Source: Vespula vulgaris
Taxonomy: Eukaryota > Arthropoda > Insecta > Hymenoptera > Vespidae
DNA: 64,000 nt
Assembly: GCF_905475345.1 (NCBI RefSeq)
Contig: NC_066586.1
Span: 13,113,400-13,177,399 of the forward strand
Reading direction: 5' to 3'
Shown here one piece after another: positions 60,809 to 64,000 of the stretch. The notes under the pieces are model-generated. The model had not been told where the DNA came from and made no database searches. It saw only the letters and a list, made by a program, of their open reading frames with translations. Each line of letters begins with the position of its first letter. Position 1 is the first letter of the stretch. The translations under genes and the position numbers were made by a program.

Positions 60809-62992
60809 CTGTCTTCGCCATCGTCGTGTACGTAGTCGTATACTTTGAAAAATTAAATAAGTCGTCTTTCGGCGTGTACATCTACTGTTAGCGTTAGAAA
60901 AATGTAGAGAAGAATACGATGAAGGAAAAATGACGGAAAAATAAAGGCTATGGGAAATGAAATAATTTCCGGTGGCCCTCGAATAGACGTCCTTGGCTTT
61001 TCCCTCATAACTTTGCTTTCTGTCTTAGTATACGTGTGTGTGCGCGCGTATATGTGTAAAACGATGCACGAGGACGTAAGAGAATTTCCGGTTATATCAA
61101 CGTATGTATGTATTTCTCAGGTTTAATCCTTCGCTTAACCTATTCGCTTATATTATATTCATCGAAGTATATATGTATGTAGACGATGCTAACTTAAGTA
61201 AGGAAATGGATAGTCTTGATCGGACATTCTACGAGAAAGTTTGCTAGCAAGGCGTGCCGTTGCACGGTTGTCCGCCCTTAAACGTTGCCTTTACTACCAA
61301 GAGCTAGAGTTAGAGTTCTCCTTGCTCTATACCATACCTACTTACGCGGCTAGAGGTTTCGAACATATAGTAAGTTGGGAAATATAGTTTATAGACAGAG
61401 AGAAAGAGAGAGAGAGACGAATAATCGATAACATCTTTATCTTACAGGAAACAGTTATTTCGAGTGATGTCGATAATTCCTACATTGTTCCTCGTAATAT
61501 TATTAGAAAATGATAGAACCCCAAAGTCTTGTTTAGAACAGATTAACTCGTTCCCTGAAGACTTTCGGTTAAACCGAAATTACAATTACTTGTTCCTTTT
61601 ACATGGCTATCCCATGGTCCTATCAAAGTGAAAATAGTCGAGGATGGTGCGGTCGGAGATAAGAGAAACGTCTGTCGGAATGAAATTCGAGCGTATCTCG
61701 ATAGATAGGGGAAAGTTGAAATCCGGATCAGAATGACTAGAGAGAAGACAAAAGAGAAAGAGGGAAATAGAGACAAACAGAGAGAGGACGAGAGATAGAG
61801 ACAGAGACAGAGATAGAGAGAAAGACAGACAAATAGACGGACAAAGAGATGGTCAGAGAGAATCAAAAAGGTAACTAGTTTTTGGACGAAGAGCAAGGTG
61901 ATCGTTGAATTCGTTTTATTTCTAAATTATTACGATCGGTCATCGAACGTGTAAAACATATTAGATGTTACGTATCGTTTCGTTTCTTCGAGTTCGTCCT
62001 TGAAACGTTGATTGGCCGCGAAATTAATCTTCCGATCGTTAGCAATCGAGCCCGTCAGAGCCCTTCAAGTATTTCGAGTGGATAATCCTGATTTAACGAT
62101 GATCAGAGTCAGTTACGAGATTCGCCGGGATTTACTCTTTGATCAGCCTCCATCTACGTGCTCGGCGTCGATCGTTCGAAACTAATGAGATTGCCCGAAT
62201 TAAAAGAGATCGATTGATTATGATTACAAAAAGGGAACGGACTCTATGGGCTCGAATCGTTCGTGATTTCTCTCGTTTAAATTCACGCTTTGCGTCGTAC
62301 GCGAGGTGAATTGATAGAAGAGTTGAGTTAAATTGACTCGCTCGATCGTTCTAGACTGTGACGAATCAATCTAATTTTTTTTTTTTTTTTTTTCCCCCAA
62401 TTCCTACGACAACACAGAGAGCAGTTCTTTCTTCTTCTCTGTTACCATTAAGATTCAATCTCTATTTTCTCTCGCGTATATTTTTATCTTTTCTTTTCTC
62501 CTTTGTTTGTTTATTTCTCCGCGATTTTTCTTTTTTCTCCTTTTTATTTATTTATTTATTTATTTATTTATTTTTGTTTTTTTTTATTTTTTTATCACGA
62601 TGGAAAATGATTTTCTCGTTCGGTCGTCGGCGTATTTCTCTGTAACAAATCTTTCCGAATTAATCGTTTTTATCCTTTTTAGAAAAGATACCGATACGAG
62701 TTTACCGTTTATGGAACGAAGCAAATTTCACTTCGGACTTCGAAGCCCGATGAAGCGTGTTAGAAATCGAGAGAGAGAAAGAGGAGAGTGGTCGATCGTA
62801 TAAATCGGTGCACTCGAGCGACATTCTTCGTCGATCGATAAGAATATCCAGCTTTTAGAATTTAGAAAGATTCGGTCCTTCCCTTGTCGAACTAGTAAGG
62901 AAACTTTTCGAAATCGATGGTAATGGCTAATCGATAAACTCGATCTAGTTACTTTTTCTTTCTCCTTTCGATCTTCGATAGATGTCTTCGAC

Positions 62993-62995
<3 letters not shown>

Positions 62996-63046
<51 letters not shown>
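62996..63046 (+). repeat. CT dinucleotide repeat
   Basis: About 25 uninterrupted CT units, the longest pure CT run in the window. Confidence 0.95.
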
Positions 63047-63049
<3 letters not shown>

Positions 63050-63236
63050 CGAATTTACAATACTTTTTCCTGTCTCGGAAAGAAGAAGGTGCGGAGAATC
63101 GATTGGGTCCGGATTGGGGCACATCATTTTCTCGAGTTGGAGCGCGAGAAGGGATTTCGGCTAAATCGGTCGAGTGTGGACACCGATGGACACGTGAATC
63201 GATAGTAGAGGGAGACCGAAAGAGAAAGAGAGACAG

Positions 63237-63269
<33 letters not shown>

Positions 63270-64000
63270 ACTTTCGACGGTAGGAACGTGCACGGCAGGT
63301 TGGTTCTTCGATGTCGATCAGAGTTCGATTCTACGAACCGATTGACCTATCACGTGCAGCCTTGGCTCTTCGTATTAGGGTTTCTACTAGACTAGAAAGA
63401 GAGAGAGAGAAAGAGAGAGGGAGGGGGATAGGCAGAGACAGAGAGAGAGAGAGCAAGAGACATACAGAGATAAGGTCGAATCCTGGCTTCCTCCCTCGAG
63501 GGACAAAGATAGGTCCATGGTCGATGTTCATGAGAACCGCTTTGCGGTGACACGGGACGCTTTAATCGACGTAATTAAACACGGCCAAACAGCCCGATCG
63601 AAGCTGCTAAAAGGGAAGTTGTTGTCCCTCGTGGACGGAAACTTTTATGAGGATCTGTCGCGGTAAAAGCTCCAGCCCTCCTGTTGTTTTTGTTCCCGTA
63701 GCAAGTCATTAGGAGTGCTTTCACTACGTAGAGGGCTCACCTACGTTCCAGCGAAAAACGTACTTTCGCATCACGGCTTTTGTCACGTAACGTCCTGCAA
63801 TTTATCTTCCCGAAGAATGAGAAAGAGAGAGACAGAGAGAGAAGCATTATTATATATGTATACTAAGCGTTAATTTTTATCGATGCATTTCTCACGTGAT
63901 TTCGCCTTTTCGAAGAATTTTAATTTTAATTTTAATCTTTTTCTCTCTTTCTATCTCTCTCTCTCTCTCTCTCTTTATTTATTTTTTTTTTGGAGTTTTT

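Larger units (their letters stand above)
60258..64000. other. Upstream of the Ly-6 gene; noncoding as far as visible
   Basis: No exon is supported. The Ly-6 promoter or noncoding first exon should lie in 60.26 kb and above, but no clear core element was seen. GA/CT tracts are at 60760-60804, 61399-61417, 62996-63046 and 63245-63269, with TTTA repeats at 62545-62571. Non-repetitive blocks at 61200-61340, 61980-62200 and 63515-63800 stand out in composition and may be regulatory. Confidence 0.5.

Overview
The window looks like nuclear DNA from a social wasp, most likely a vespine (yellowjacket or hornet). It holds tandem venom-type hyaluronidase genes, one of which has lost its catalytic acidic pair, a pattern described for yellowjacket venom. 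Introns are GT-AG with one probable exception, background is AT-rich, and CT/GA, TA, AAG and similar microsatellites are very dense. Organism assignment is inference from gene content; no mitochondrial or ribosomal marker is present.

All supported protein genes lie on the minus strand. From left to right they are: (1) 62-3917, the 5' part of a P5B-type (ATP13A3-like) cation-transporting ATPase running off the left edge; (2) 17941-19073, a secreted DAN/NBL1-type cystine-knot protein in 3 exons; (3) 31272-33531, an apparently active venom-type GH56 hyaluronidase in 5 exons (HyaA); (4) 36650-37290, a broken fragment of N-myristoyltransferase; (5) 38125-40394, a second 5-exon hyaluronidase whose catalytic Asp and Glu are both His (HyaB); (6) 43581-45913, a complete 8-exon N-myristoyltransferase; (7) 52080-60257, a complete 5-exon GPI-type Ly-6/uPAR domain protein with a 5.9 kb first intron. 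I rebuilt each gene from splice sites that keep frame and restore known domain order. No cDNA evidence was available.

The centre of the window is a tandem segmental duplication. Unit A (about 30.37-37.29 kb) and unit B (about 37.33-45.60 kb) each carry hyaluronidase, its flanks, and the 3' part of NMT. In unit B NMT is intact and extends beyond the unit; in unit A NMT is truncated and deleted. Divergence along the units is uneven. NMT 3'-flank blocks at 36.09-36.64 and 43.02-43.58 kb are almost identical, and a 54-base stretch in hyaluronidase intron 1 is identical, while other parts are clearly diverged. This points to gene conversion or constraint.

The rest (about 4-17.9, 19.1-31.2, 46-52 and 60.3-64 kb, plus the Ly-6 intron) has no convincing gene. 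It holds microsatellites, degenerate minisatellites (notably a 10-base array with an inverted partner at 57.6-58.5 kb), a 982-bp element with terminal inverted repeats, a 238-bp fold-back element, several palindromes, and a few promoter-like or possibly conserved blocks. No CRISPR array, rRNA or tRNA gene was recognised.
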